Part shown: positions 7,964 through 15,217 of the stretch, piece by piece
Position numbering within the stretch: the first letter of the stretch is position 1
How the letters are laid out: each line of letters starts with the position of its first letter
Assembly: GCA_041397305.1 (NCBI GenBank)
Contig: JAWKWX010000004.1
Coordinates: 62,001 to 126,000, forward strand
DNA length: 64,000 nt
Reading direction: 5' to 3'
DNA from: TMP-24 sp041397305
Lineage (GTDB): Bacteria > Pseudomonadota > Alphaproteobacteria > Rhodobacterales > Rhodobacteraceae
Notes under the pieces: generated by a model
The model's database searches: none
What the model saw: the letters and a program-made list of their open reading frames with translations, nothing else
Told to the model about the DNA's origin: nothing
Position numbers and translations under genes: made by a program

Positions 7964-9154
7964 TCAGGAATTCAGCTCGTAGGCGCGCTCGCCGTGGCTT
8001 GATAGGTCGAGGCCGTTATGTTCGGCCTCCTGGTCGACCCGCATCGGGAAGGCCAGCGCGGTGAGCCTGGCCAGCACAAAGCTCGCGCCCAGCGTCCAGG
8101 CGCCGACGATGAGCAGGGCGCCCGCCTGTGCCGTCCAGCTTGCGGCGCCAAGGGCCGCGATCGTCAGCGTGCCGAAGATGCCGCCGACGCCATGGACGGC
8201 AAAGACATCGAGCGTATCGTCGATCTTCAGCCGGTTGCGGACCAGCGCCACCGCCTCCTGACAGAGGATGCCCGCGATCCCGCCGATCAGCAGCGCCGCC
8301 CAGGGGCCGACATAGCCCGAGGCGGGGGTGATCGAGGCGAGCCCGGCGATGGTGCCGGTGACGATACCGACAAGCGAGGCGCGGCCGAACTTCACCCGCT
8401 CCCACAAGGCCCAGCTCAGCGAGGCGCTCGCGGCCGACAGATGCGTGACGGTGATCGCCATCGCCGCCTGACCGTTCGCGGCGAGTGCCGAGCCGCCATT
8501 GAACCCGAACCAGCCGACCCAGAGAAGCCCCGCGCCGATCGCCACCAACCCCGGCGCGTGGGGCGGTGTGGTGCGGTTGCGGCGCGGCCCGATCATCGCG
8601 GCGAGAAGGAGGGCGGCAAGACCCGCCGTCTCATGCACCACGATTCCGCCCGCGAAATCCTTGGTGCCCGTGTCGCCGAAAATCCCGCCGTCGGCCATGA
8701 AACCGCTGCCCCAGATCCAGTGGGCGACCGGCGCATAGACGATGAGCATCCAGAGCGCCGAGAAGACCAGAACGAAGGCGAAGGACACACGTTCGGCAAA
8801 GGCGCCGAGGAAAAGGGCAGGGGTGATGATCGCAAAGGTCATCTGGAAGGCGAAGAAGGCAGTTTCCGGCAGGGCGCCGGTCAGCGTCTCGGTCGTGACA
8901 CCCGAAAGGCCTGCCCGCGCGAGGCCGCCCCAGAAGCCGCCCCAGCTGCCCCCGGTGCCGCCGAAAGCGATGCTGTAGCCCGCCAGAAACCACAGGACGC
9001 TCATCAGCGCCGCGATGGCGAAACATTGCATGAAGACGGAAAGCACGTTCCGTGCCCTGACCAGCCCGCCGTAGAACAGCGCCAGCCCCGGCAGCGTCAT
9101 CATCAGAACAAGCGCCGTGGCGAAAAGGACGAAGGCGGTATCGGCAGCGGACAT
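7964..9154 (-). CDS. amtB: Ammonium transporter (Amt family)
   Basis: A 396-residue polytopic membrane protein with about eleven hydrophobic segments. It opens with AFVLFATALVLMMTLPGLALFYGGLVR, a classic Amt N terminus. The twin pore histidines are expected in GGIVVHETAGL and FAVHGVGGIFGTL, and GWFGFNGGSAL is another family signature. It conducts ammonium/ammonia across the inner membrane. ATG 9154 is chosen because all upstream in-frame sequence is Arg/Ser/Pro-rich and unlike a membrane protein. No glnK gene adjoins it, which is unusual because Amt genes are often paired with glnK. A terminator sits beyond its 3' end. Confidence 0.92.
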   Translation of the reverse strand: MSAADTAFVLFATALVLMMTLPGLALFYGGLVRARNVLSVFMQCFAIAALMSVLWFLAGYSIAFGGTGGSWGGFWGGLARAGLSGVTTETLTGALPETAFFAFQMTFAIITPALFLGAFAERVSFAFVLVFSALWMLIVYAPVAHWIWGSGFMADGGIFGDTGTKDFAGGIVVHETAGLAALLLAAMIGPRRNRTTPPHAPGLVAIGAGLLWVGWFGFNGGSALAANGQAAMAITVTHLSAASASLSWALWERVKFGRASLVGIVTGTIAGLASITPASGYVGPWAALLIGGIAGILCQEAVALVRNRLKIDDTLDVFAVHGVGGIFGTLTIAALGAASWTAQAGALLIVGAWTLGASFVLARLTALAFPMRVDQEAEHNGLDLSSHGERAYELNS

Positions 9155-9320
9155 GCGTTTCTCCGGTCGGGAATGGTCGCAAGCGGCAGAAAGCCGGTTC
9201 CCGCTGCCCGCGAAAGCGGCATGCGTGCCGACGATGCCCAAAACGGGTGCAGTTCGCCGATCGCCCGAAAAATGGGCGCATCCGCTTGGCAGGTGCCGGA
9301 AGGCTGGGCGTCCGGAAAAG

Positions 9321-9791
9321 TCAGAGTGCGGAGAGCAGAAGCGCCAGCGCGCGATCCACGGTCCGCGACCGGACGGACGCGCGGCCCAACGAGCCGAAAT
9401 CGACGGTCTCTGTGCGAGTCTCTCTTCCCGCGGCGGCGAGCCCGAAACAGACCCGGCCTTCGGGCTTGAACTCTGACCCGCCCGGCCCGGCGATACCGGT
9501 GACGGCGACCGCAAGCGTGGCCTGCGACCGGGCCAGCGCGCCCTCGGCCATTTCCCGCGCCACCGCCTCGCTGACCGCGCCATGGGCGTCGAGCGTCGCG
9601 GCCCTGACGCCGAGCATCGCCTGTTTGGCCGGGTTCGAATAGGTCACGAAACCCCGGTCAAAGATTGCCGACGACCCGGCGACATCGGTGATCGCCGCGG
9701 CGATCATGCCGCCGGTGCAGCTTTCGGCGGTGGCGATCGTCGCGCCCGCTTCCCGGGCTTTCTCCAGCAGTGTGATGGCGGCCGGGCGCAT
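9321..9791 (-). CDS. CinA-type nicotinamide-nucleotide amidohydrolase (stand-alone PncC domain)
   Basis: A 156-residue protein equal to the C-terminal domain of CinA. TIATAESCTGGMIAAAITDVAGSS carries the conserved Ser of the deamidase, and VAVTGIAGPGGS the second family motif. The domain hydrolyses nicotinamide mononucleotide to nicotinate mononucleotide in pyridine nucleotide salvage. The larger N-terminal domain of full-length CinA is absent, which is common for PncC-only proteins. ATG 9791 starts the conserved region. The gene follows pgpA by one base in the ispDF-pgpA-cinA minus-strand unit. Confidence 0.88.
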   Translation of the reverse strand: MRPAAITLLEKAREAGATIATAESCTGGMIAAAITDVAGSSAIFDRGFVTYSNPAKQAMLGVRAATLDAHGAVSEAVAREMAEGALARSQATLAVAVTGIAGPGGSEFKPEGRVCFGLAAAGRETRTETVDFGSLGRASVRSRTVDRALALLLSAL

Positions 9792-9792
9792 A

Positions 9793-10287
9793 TCAGGACC
9801 ATAGAAGCGGCGCGTGCCAGGCCACGCCCGCCGCCAGTGTCGCAAGCCCGGCAAAGAGCCCGGCCCAGAGATCGTCGAGCATCACCCCCGCCGCGTCGCC
9901 CCGTGCGTCGGCCCGGCCGACGAGCCAGGGCTTCCAGATGTCGAAGAGCCGGAAGAACAGGAACGCAGCCAGCGGCGCGGGCCAGGGCAGCCAGCCCTCC
10001 CAGCCGCGCGCCCAGAAGGCCAGCGACGGCAGCAGAAGCGCGAGCCACTGGCCCGCCACCTCGTCGATCACCACTTCTGACGGATCGTCGCCGGGCCGGT
10101 CGGCCAAGAGCCGGGTGCAGGCAGCGAAACCCGCCCAGGTGACGGCCAAGGTCGCCAGGAAGAGCCCCGGAAAGCCCGCGTGCCGGTCGATCGCCCAACC
10201 CAGAAGCACCGCGCCAAGCGAGCCCCAGGTGCCGGGCGCGGGGCGCATCAGGCCAAGGCCGAAGAACGTGGCGAGAAGCCGGGTCAT
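9793..10287 (-). CDS. pgpA: Phosphatidylglycerophosphatase A
   Basis: Dephosphorylates phosphatidylglycerol phosphate to phosphatidylglycerol. The 164-residue protein has the N-terminal segment LATFFGLGLMRPAPGTWGSLGAVLLGW (family signature), the acidic motif EVVIDEVAGQWLAL, and FRLFDIWKPWLVGRAD, followed by GVMLDDLWAG, the usual PgpA metal-site arrangement. Several hydrophobic segments place it in the inner membrane. Its ATG overlaps the ispDF stop (ATGA, 10284-10287) and cinA follows after one base, so the three are probably cotranscribed. Confidence 0.92.
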   Translation of the reverse strand: MTRLLATFFGLGLMRPAPGTWGSLGAVLLGWAIDRHAGFPGLFLATLAVTWAGFAACTRLLADRPGDDPSEVVIDEVAGQWLALLLPSLAFWARGWEGWLPWPAPLAAFLFFRLFDIWKPWLVGRADARGDAAGVMLDDLWAGLFAGLATLAAGVAWHAPLLWS

Positions 10288-11414
10288 GCCGATACCAGTG
10301 TCGCGGTCGCCAGCGCCGCAATCCCTTCCTCGCGCCCGGTGAAGCCCAGCCGTTCCGAGGTCGTGGCCTTCACGCTGATCCGCCCCGTCTCGACCCCGAG
10401 GATCGCGGCCAGACGCGCCTGCATCGCCGCCGCATGCGGTCCGATCTTTGGCCGTTCGCAGACGATGGTCACGTCGGCATTGGCGATCCTGTAACCGCGC
10501 CCGGCGGCCAGCTGCCCGGCGTGGGCCAGGAAGATCTCTGACGCGGCGCCCTTCCACTGAGGGTCGGAGGGCGGGAAATGCCTGCCGATATCGCCCTCGG
10601 CCAAGGCGCCATAGATCGCATCGGTCAGGGCATGCATGGCGACATCGGCATCGGAATGGCCAAGAAGCGCGCGGTCATGCGGCAGTTTCACCCCGCAGAG
10701 CCAGACATGATCGCCTGCCGTGAAGGCATGCACGTCATAGCCATTGCCCAGACGCACATCCATGGCACGGACCTTCCGTTCTGCCCGGGCGAAGTCGGCC
10801 GGGTACGTGATCTTGAAATTCTCTTCCTCGCCCTCGACCATGGCCACCGGAAGGCCGTAGGCCAGGGCCACTTCCACATCGTCGGCCGCGCCGCCCGGAT
10901 GGGCGCGATGCGCCTCGAGGATCGCCGGAAAGCGGAAGCCCTGCGGCGTCTGCGCCCGGAAAAGCCCCTCGCGGGCCCGAAGCCCGGTGACCCGGCCCGC
11001 CGCCCCCTGCCAGAGCGCGTCTGTCACGGCCAGCCCCGGCGCCGCGCCCGCGTGACTTTCCAGGGCTGCGATCACCCGCCGGGTCAGGGCCCTCGACGGA
11101 AAGGGGCGGGCACCGTCATGGATCAGAACCCGGGTGACCGCCGATCCCTCCAGCGTCTCGAGCGCATTGCAGACCGATGTCGCCCGCGTCCCGCCGCCCG
11201 CGACAAGGGTTGCTCGCCCCCCGGTCAGGGCCAGACCGCGAACCATATCTTCGGGATGAAGCGTCAGGATGATCCGGCCAGACCCTTCGAAGGCCGCGAG
11301 CGTATGGGCGAGCACCGGCTTTCCGGCAACAGCGCGCCATTGCTTCGGCTCGTCGCCGCCCGCCCGCGTGCCGCGTCCGGCGGCGGTGATGATGATCGCG
11401 AGCGTTTCGTCCAC
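10284..11414 (-). CDS. ispDF: Bifunctional IspD/IspF (MEP cytidylyltransferase and MECDP synthase)
   Basis: One 376-residue polypeptide holds two steps of the non-mevalonate isoprenoid pathway. IspD (about 1-220) carries IITAAGRGTRAGGDEPKQW, the CTP-binding loop, and LIHDGARPF. IspF (about 222-376) begins MDVRLGNGYDVHAF and contains GHSDADVAMHALTDAIYGALAEGDIG with the zinc ligands, plus VKATTSERLGFTGREEG. The start is GTG 11414, with AAGGGAG about 5 bases upstream; longer upstream frames read as noncoding. Such fusions are common in alphaproteobacteria. Dxr, the earlier pathway enzyme, is encoded separately at 58725-59906. Confidence 0.94.
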   Translation of the reverse strand: MDETLAIIITAAGRGTRAGGDEPKQWRAVAGKPVLAHTLAAFEGSGRIILTLHPEDMVRGLALTGGRATLVAGGGTRATSVCNALETLEGSAVTRVLIHDGARPFPSRALTRRVIAALESHAGAAPGLAVTDALWQGAAGRVTGLRAREGLFRAQTPQGFRFPAILEAHRAHPGGAADDVEVALAYGLPVAMVEGEEENFKITYPADFARAERKVRAMDVRLGNGYDVHAFTAGDHVWLCGVKLPHDRALLGHSDADVAMHALTDAIYGALAEGDIGRHFPPSDPQWKGAASEIFLAHAGQLAAGRGYRIANADVTIVCERPKIGPHAAAMQARLAAILGVETGRISVKATTSERLGFTGREEGIAALATATLVSA

Positions 11415-11685
11415 GAAGCTCCCTTTCGTCTCTCGTTCCGGGTCTAGCTGCTCTCCTCCCGCCAGACAAGCTGCAGCCGGGCCGCACCCGCGACCCGAGG
11501 TCTGCCCTGCACCCGGAACGGGCACACTGCCGGGTCGCAACATTTTGCCCGGACGCGCGGCGTACCGGTATCGGGTCGCCCAATTTCTGTGCAGTGGAAG
11601 AAACGCCACCAAAAGTCGCGATATTCGATTGCCGGGCCGCGGTCCGGGCGGTATCAGGCAGTGTCTTTGCACAAGGATTAGGCAT
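11415..11685. promoter_or_regulatory. Divergent intergenic region between ispDF and dusB-ntrBC
   Basis: This 271-base gap separates divergent start codons and must hold promoters for both units. No convincing sigma-54 (-24/-12) element is visible. The dusB leader contains AAGGA at 11674-11678, 7 bases ahead of its TTG start. Specific operators could not be assigned by eye. Confidence 0.5.
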
Positions 11686-12684
11686 TTGCCCCTCGCCCTC
11701 GCAGGCCTGACGCTCGAGCCGGCCGTGTTTCTCGCGCCGATGGCCGGGATCACCGATCTGCCGTTCCGGCGGGTGGTGGCGCGTTTCGGCGCGGGGCTTC
11801 TGGTGTCCGAAATGGTGGCCTCGGGCGAGATGATCACCGAAAACCCCTCCGTCCGCGCCAGGGCGCGGACCGATCTGGGCCTTGGTGACGGGGCGCTGCC
11901 CACGTCCGTCCAGCTTGCGGGCCGCGAGGCCCACGCCATGGCGGAGGCCGCGCGGCGGGTGGCCGACATGGGCGCGCGGATCATCGACATCAACATGGGT
12001 TGCCCGGCCAAGCAGGTGACTGGCGGTGCCTCGGGCGCGGCCCTCATGCGAAACATCGACCATGCCCTGACGCTGATCGAGGCGGTCGTGGGCGCGGTCG
12101 ATCTGCCGGTCACGCTGAAATGCCGCCTGGGCTGGGATCGCGATTGCCTGAATGCGGCCGCGCTTGCCCGCCGGGCCGAAGGCGCGGGCATCCGGATGCT
12201 GACCGTCCATGGCCGCACACGCGCCGATTTCTACAAGGGTCGGGCCGACTGGGCGGCGATCCGCGAGGTGGTCGAGAGCGTCGCAATCCCGGTGATCGCC
12301 AATGGCGACATCACCTCGCCGTCCGCCGCGCGCGAGGCGCTTCGCCTTTCGGGCGCGGCCGGCGTGATGGTCGGGCGCGGTGCGCAGGGCGCGCCCTGGC
12401 GGCTGGCCGAGATCGCGCATGCGATCTATGGCACGCCTGCGCCGGATGCGCCGCAGGGTGCCGCGCGCGCGGCTCTTGTCGCCGACCATCACGAAGCGAT
12501 CCTGTCCTTCTATGGCCGCGATCTGGGGCTGCGCGTCGCGCGCAAGCATCTTGGCTGGTATGCGGACGAGGCCGGGATCGACCCTTCCCTCCGCGCCAGG
12601 ATGATGGTCTCGCTTCGGCCGGAGGAGGTCCATGCCCTGATCGCTGACGCCTTTTCCGCCGCGCCCGTATGCGAGGCCGCCTGA
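11686..12684 (+). CDS. dusB: tRNA-dihydrouridine synthase (DusB; NifR3 of Rhodobacter)
   Basis: A flavoenzyme that reduces specific uridines in tRNA. The protein (332 residues from TTG 11686) begins with FMN-barrel strands (FLAPMAGITDLPFRR) and has the catalytic Cys106 in INMGCPAKQVTGG, LKCRLGWD, TVHGRTRADFYKGRADW and the phosphate-binding GVMVGRGAQGAPW. TTG is chosen because AAGGA precedes it and no ATG lies near the conserved start. It overlaps ntrB by one base. In Rhodobacter this gene is known as nifR3, first gene of nifR3-ntrB-ntrC. Any link between tRNA modification and nitrogen control is unproven. Confidence 0.92.
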   Translation: MPLALAGLTLEPAVFLAPMAGITDLPFRRVVARFGAGLLVSEMVASGEMITENPSVRARARTDLGLGDGALPTSVQLAGREAHAMAEAARRVADMGARIIDINMGCPAKQVTGGASGAALMRNIDHALTLIEAVVGAVDLPVTLKCRLGWDRDCLNAAALARRAEGAGIRMLTVHGRTRADFYKGRADWAAIREVVESVAIPVIANGDITSPSAAREALRLSGAAGVMVGRGAQGAPWRLAEIAHAIYGTPAPDAPQGAARAALVADHHEAILSFYGRDLGLRVARKHLGWYADEAGIDPSLRARMMVSLRPEEVHALIADAFSAAPVCEAA

Positions 12685-13748
12685 TGGATCCGGCGCCCGA
12701 CAGGCTCTGGGTGTCGCTGCCGGTTCCGGCGTTCCTGATCGGGCCGGGCGGCTTGACCGCAGGGGTCAATCCGGCGGGTGAGGAATTCATGAATGCCTCC
12801 GCGAAGGCGCTTGCAGGCCAGCCTCTCTTCGATCGGCTGGCAATCGACGCGCCGCTGGAAGAGGCCTTCGCCCGGATGCGCGAGGGTCATTCGACGCTGC
12901 ACATCAACGATGTCGAGGTCGGTACCGGCGACCGCGCGCCCATCCTGTGCAATATCCAGGCCGCGCCGCTCCTGGGTGTGCCCGACACGATCCTGCTGCT
13001 GATCGCGCCGCGCGAATTCGCCGACCGGCTCGGCCGGGCGCAGGGGCTGAAGAAATCGGCGCGGTCTGCCATCGGCATGGCCGACATGCTGGCGCATGAG
13101 ATCAAGAATCCGCTGGCCGGGATCAGCGGCGCGGCGCAGCTTCTGGGCATGAACCTTTCGCCCGACGACCGGGAGCTCGTGGAACTGATCCTCGGCGAGA
13201 CGCACCGGATCGTGAAGCTTCTCGAACAGGTCGAACAGTTCGGCCATCTGCGCCCGCCCGAACGGCGCGCCGTCAATATCCACGATGTTCTCGACCGCGC
13301 CCGCCGCTCGGCGGAGCTTGGATTTGCCGCGAACATGCGTTTTGTCGAGGAATTCGACCCGTCCTTGCCGCCGGTCTGGGCCGATCCCGACCAACTGACG
13401 CAGGTGTTCCTGAACCTTCTGAAGAACGCGGCCGAAGCCTCAGGCGACAAGGGCGGCACGATCCGGATCCGCACCTTCTACGACCTCACCCTGCGGCTGA
13501 GGCGCGAGGACGGGAGCCGCGCTCTGCCCCTGCAGGTCGAGATCACCGACGACGGGCCGGGCATTCCGCTGGGCATGATCGAGGACATATTCGATCCTTT
13601 CGTCTCGGGCCGAGAAAACGGTACCGGCCTCGGCCTCGCGCTTGTCTCGCGCATCATCGCCGATCACGAGGGCTGGGTCGGCGTCGACAGCCAGCCCGGC
13701 CGCACCACATTCCGCATTGCGCTGCCCAAGGCGCGAGAGGAGGCTTGA
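12684..13748 (+). CDS. ntrB: Nitrogen regulation sensor kinase NtrB
   Basis: A 354-residue cytoplasmic histidine kinase. It has an N-terminal PAS domain (about 10-115, FLIGPGGLTAGVNPAGEEF...), the H-box MLAHEIKNPLAGISGAAQLL with the phosphorylated His, the N-box FLNLLKNAAEA, DDGPGIP (G1) and GTGLGLALV (G2). No membrane segment is present. It phosphorylates NtrC when nitrogen is limiting and is normally held in check by PII proteins. The start overlaps the dusB stop (TGATG); ntrC follows after one base. Confidence 0.94.
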   Translation: MDPAPDRLWVSLPVPAFLIGPGGLTAGVNPAGEEFMNASAKALAGQPLFDRLAIDAPLEEAFARMREGHSTLHINDVEVGTGDRAPILCNIQAAPLLGVPDTILLLIAPREFADRLGRAQGLKKSARSAIGMADMLAHEIKNPLAGISGAAQLLGMNLSPDDRELVELILGETHRIVKLLEQVEQFGHLRPPERRAVNIHDVLDRARRSAELGFAANMRFVEEFDPSLPPVWADPDQLTQVFLNLLKNAAEASGDKGGTIRIRTFYDLTLRLRREDGSRALPLQVEITDDGPGIPLGMIEDIFDPFVSGRENGTGLGLALVSRIIADHEGWVGVDSQPGRTTFRIALPKAREEA

Positions 13749-13749
13749 A

Positions 13750-15114
13750 ATGGACGGCACCGTCCTTGTTGCCGACGACGACCGCACGATCCGCACGGTC
13801 CTGACCCAGGCGCTCACGCGCGCGGGCTGCCGGGTGCATGCGACCTCGTCGATGGTCACGCTGATGCGCTGGGTCGAGGAGGGCAAGGGCGATCTGGTCA
13901 TCTCCGATGTCGTCATGCCCGACGGCAACGGGCTTCAGGCGCTGCCCGAGATCGCGCGCCAAAGGCCCGGCCTGCCGGTGATCATCATCTCGGCCCAGAA
14001 CACGATCGTGACCGCGATCCAGGCCGCCGAGGCCGAGGCCTGGGACTATCTGCCGAAACCTTTCGATCTGCCCGACCTGATGAAACGGGCCGCACGCGCG
14101 CTCGACGTGCAGCGGCGGCGCGGCCCGGCGCCCGCGCCCACCACCCCGCGCGAAATCGAAAGCGATCTGCCTCTGGTGGGGCGGACGGCGGCGATGCAGG
14201 CGCTGTACCGGCTTGTCGCCAAGGTGATGAACGCCGATCTGCCGGTGCTGATCACCGGCGAATCTGGCACCGGCAAGACGCTTGTCGCCCGCGCGATCCA
14301 CGATTTTTCCGACCGCCGCTCGGCACCCTTCGTGACCGCTCAGATGGCCGACATGAAGGCAATCGACGGCCCGGCGGCGCTTCTGGCCAAGGCGAAGGGC
14401 GGCACGCTGGTCTTCGACGAGATCGCCGATTTCGACAGCGAGGCGCAGGGAAGGATCGTGCGGATGCTCGACGCGCTTCCCGAACCGGGCCCGAGGATCG
14501 TCGCCACCTCTCAGGCCGATCTGGCGGAGCGGCTCGTGGCGGGGCAGCTGCGCAAGGACCTCTATTTCCGGCTGGGGGGCGTGACGCTTGCCGTGCCCGC
14601 GCTCCGCGAGCGTGTCGAGGATATCCCGCTGCTGGCAGACCATTTCCTCGCGCGGGCCGCGCGCGACGGGGCAGGGGACAAGCGGTTTGCGCCAGAAGCG
14701 GCGGATCTGATCCGCACGTATCCCTGGCCGGGTAATGTACGGCAGCTGGAAAACACCGTGAAGCGGCTCGCGGTGACCGCGCCCGGCGCCGATATCACGC
14801 GTGCAGAGGTCGAGGCGGCACTGACCGGCCAGACGGCCGAGCCGCCGCGCGCGGCCGAGGGCGAGAAGCTTTCCACCTCGGTTGCCCGGCACCTCAGCCG
14901 CTATTTCGACCTGCATGGCGGCGCTCTGCCGCCGCCGGGGCTTTACGACCGGATCCTGCGCGAAATCGAAGTGCCGCTCATCGAGATCGCACTTGGCGCG
15001 ACCGGCGGCAACCAGGCCAGATGTGCCGATCTTCTCGGCATCAACCGCAATACTTTGCGCAAGAAGATCACCGACCTCGATATCCGCGTGACAAGGCGGC
15101 GCAAGCTGATGTAA
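13750..15114 (+). CDS. ntrC: Nitrogen regulator NtrC, AAA+ response regulator lacking GAFTGA
   Basis: A 454-residue regulator with receiver domain (acceptor Asp53 in VISDVVMPDG), AAA+ domain (Walker A ITGESGTGKT; Walker B GGTLVFDEIADF) and C-terminal Fis-type helix-turn-helix (GGNQARCADLLGINRNTLRKK). Between SAPFVTAQMADM and KGGTLVFDEI there are far fewer residues than in enterobacterial NtrC and the sigma-54-contacting GAFTGA loop is absent. The characterised Rhodobacter capsulatus NtrC shares this loss and activates housekeeping sigma-70 polymerase; the same is inferred here. ATG 13750 begins right after ntrB. Confidence 0.94.
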   Translation: MDGTVLVADDDRTIRTVLTQALTRAGCRVHATSSMVTLMRWVEEGKGDLVISDVVMPDGNGLQALPEIARQRPGLPVIIISAQNTIVTAIQAAEAEAWDYLPKPFDLPDLMKRAARALDVQRRRGPAPAPTTPREIESDLPLVGRTAAMQALYRLVAKVMNADLPVLITGESGTGKTLVARAIHDFSDRRSAPFVTAQMADMKAIDGPAALLAKAKGGTLVFDEIADFDSEAQGRIVRMLDALPEPGPRIVATSQADLAERLVAGQLRKDLYFRLGGVTLAVPALRERVEDIPLLADHFLARAARDGAGDKRFAPEAADLIRTYPWPGNVRQLENTVKRLAVTAPGADITRAEVEAALTGQTAEPPRAAEGEKLSTSVARHLSRYFDLHGGALPPPGLYDRILREIEVPLIEIALGATGGNQARCADLLGINRNTLRKKITDLDIRVTRRRKLM

Positions 15115-15217
15115 AAGGGCAACAGAACCTGTGGCGCATCGGCATCATGCCGCAAGGGACCACGGGCAGATGTAGGCACCAGCGGTAGCCGCCGGACAGC
15201 GGAGAGAGTGGATCCCC

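Noticed and set aside
9283..9298. Possible sigma-54 promoter upstream of amtB (minus strand GG-N10-GC)
   Set aside because: The spacing fits but the -12 element reads AAGC rather than TTGC, and the local NtrC lacks GAFTGA, so a sigma-54 promoter here is not supported.
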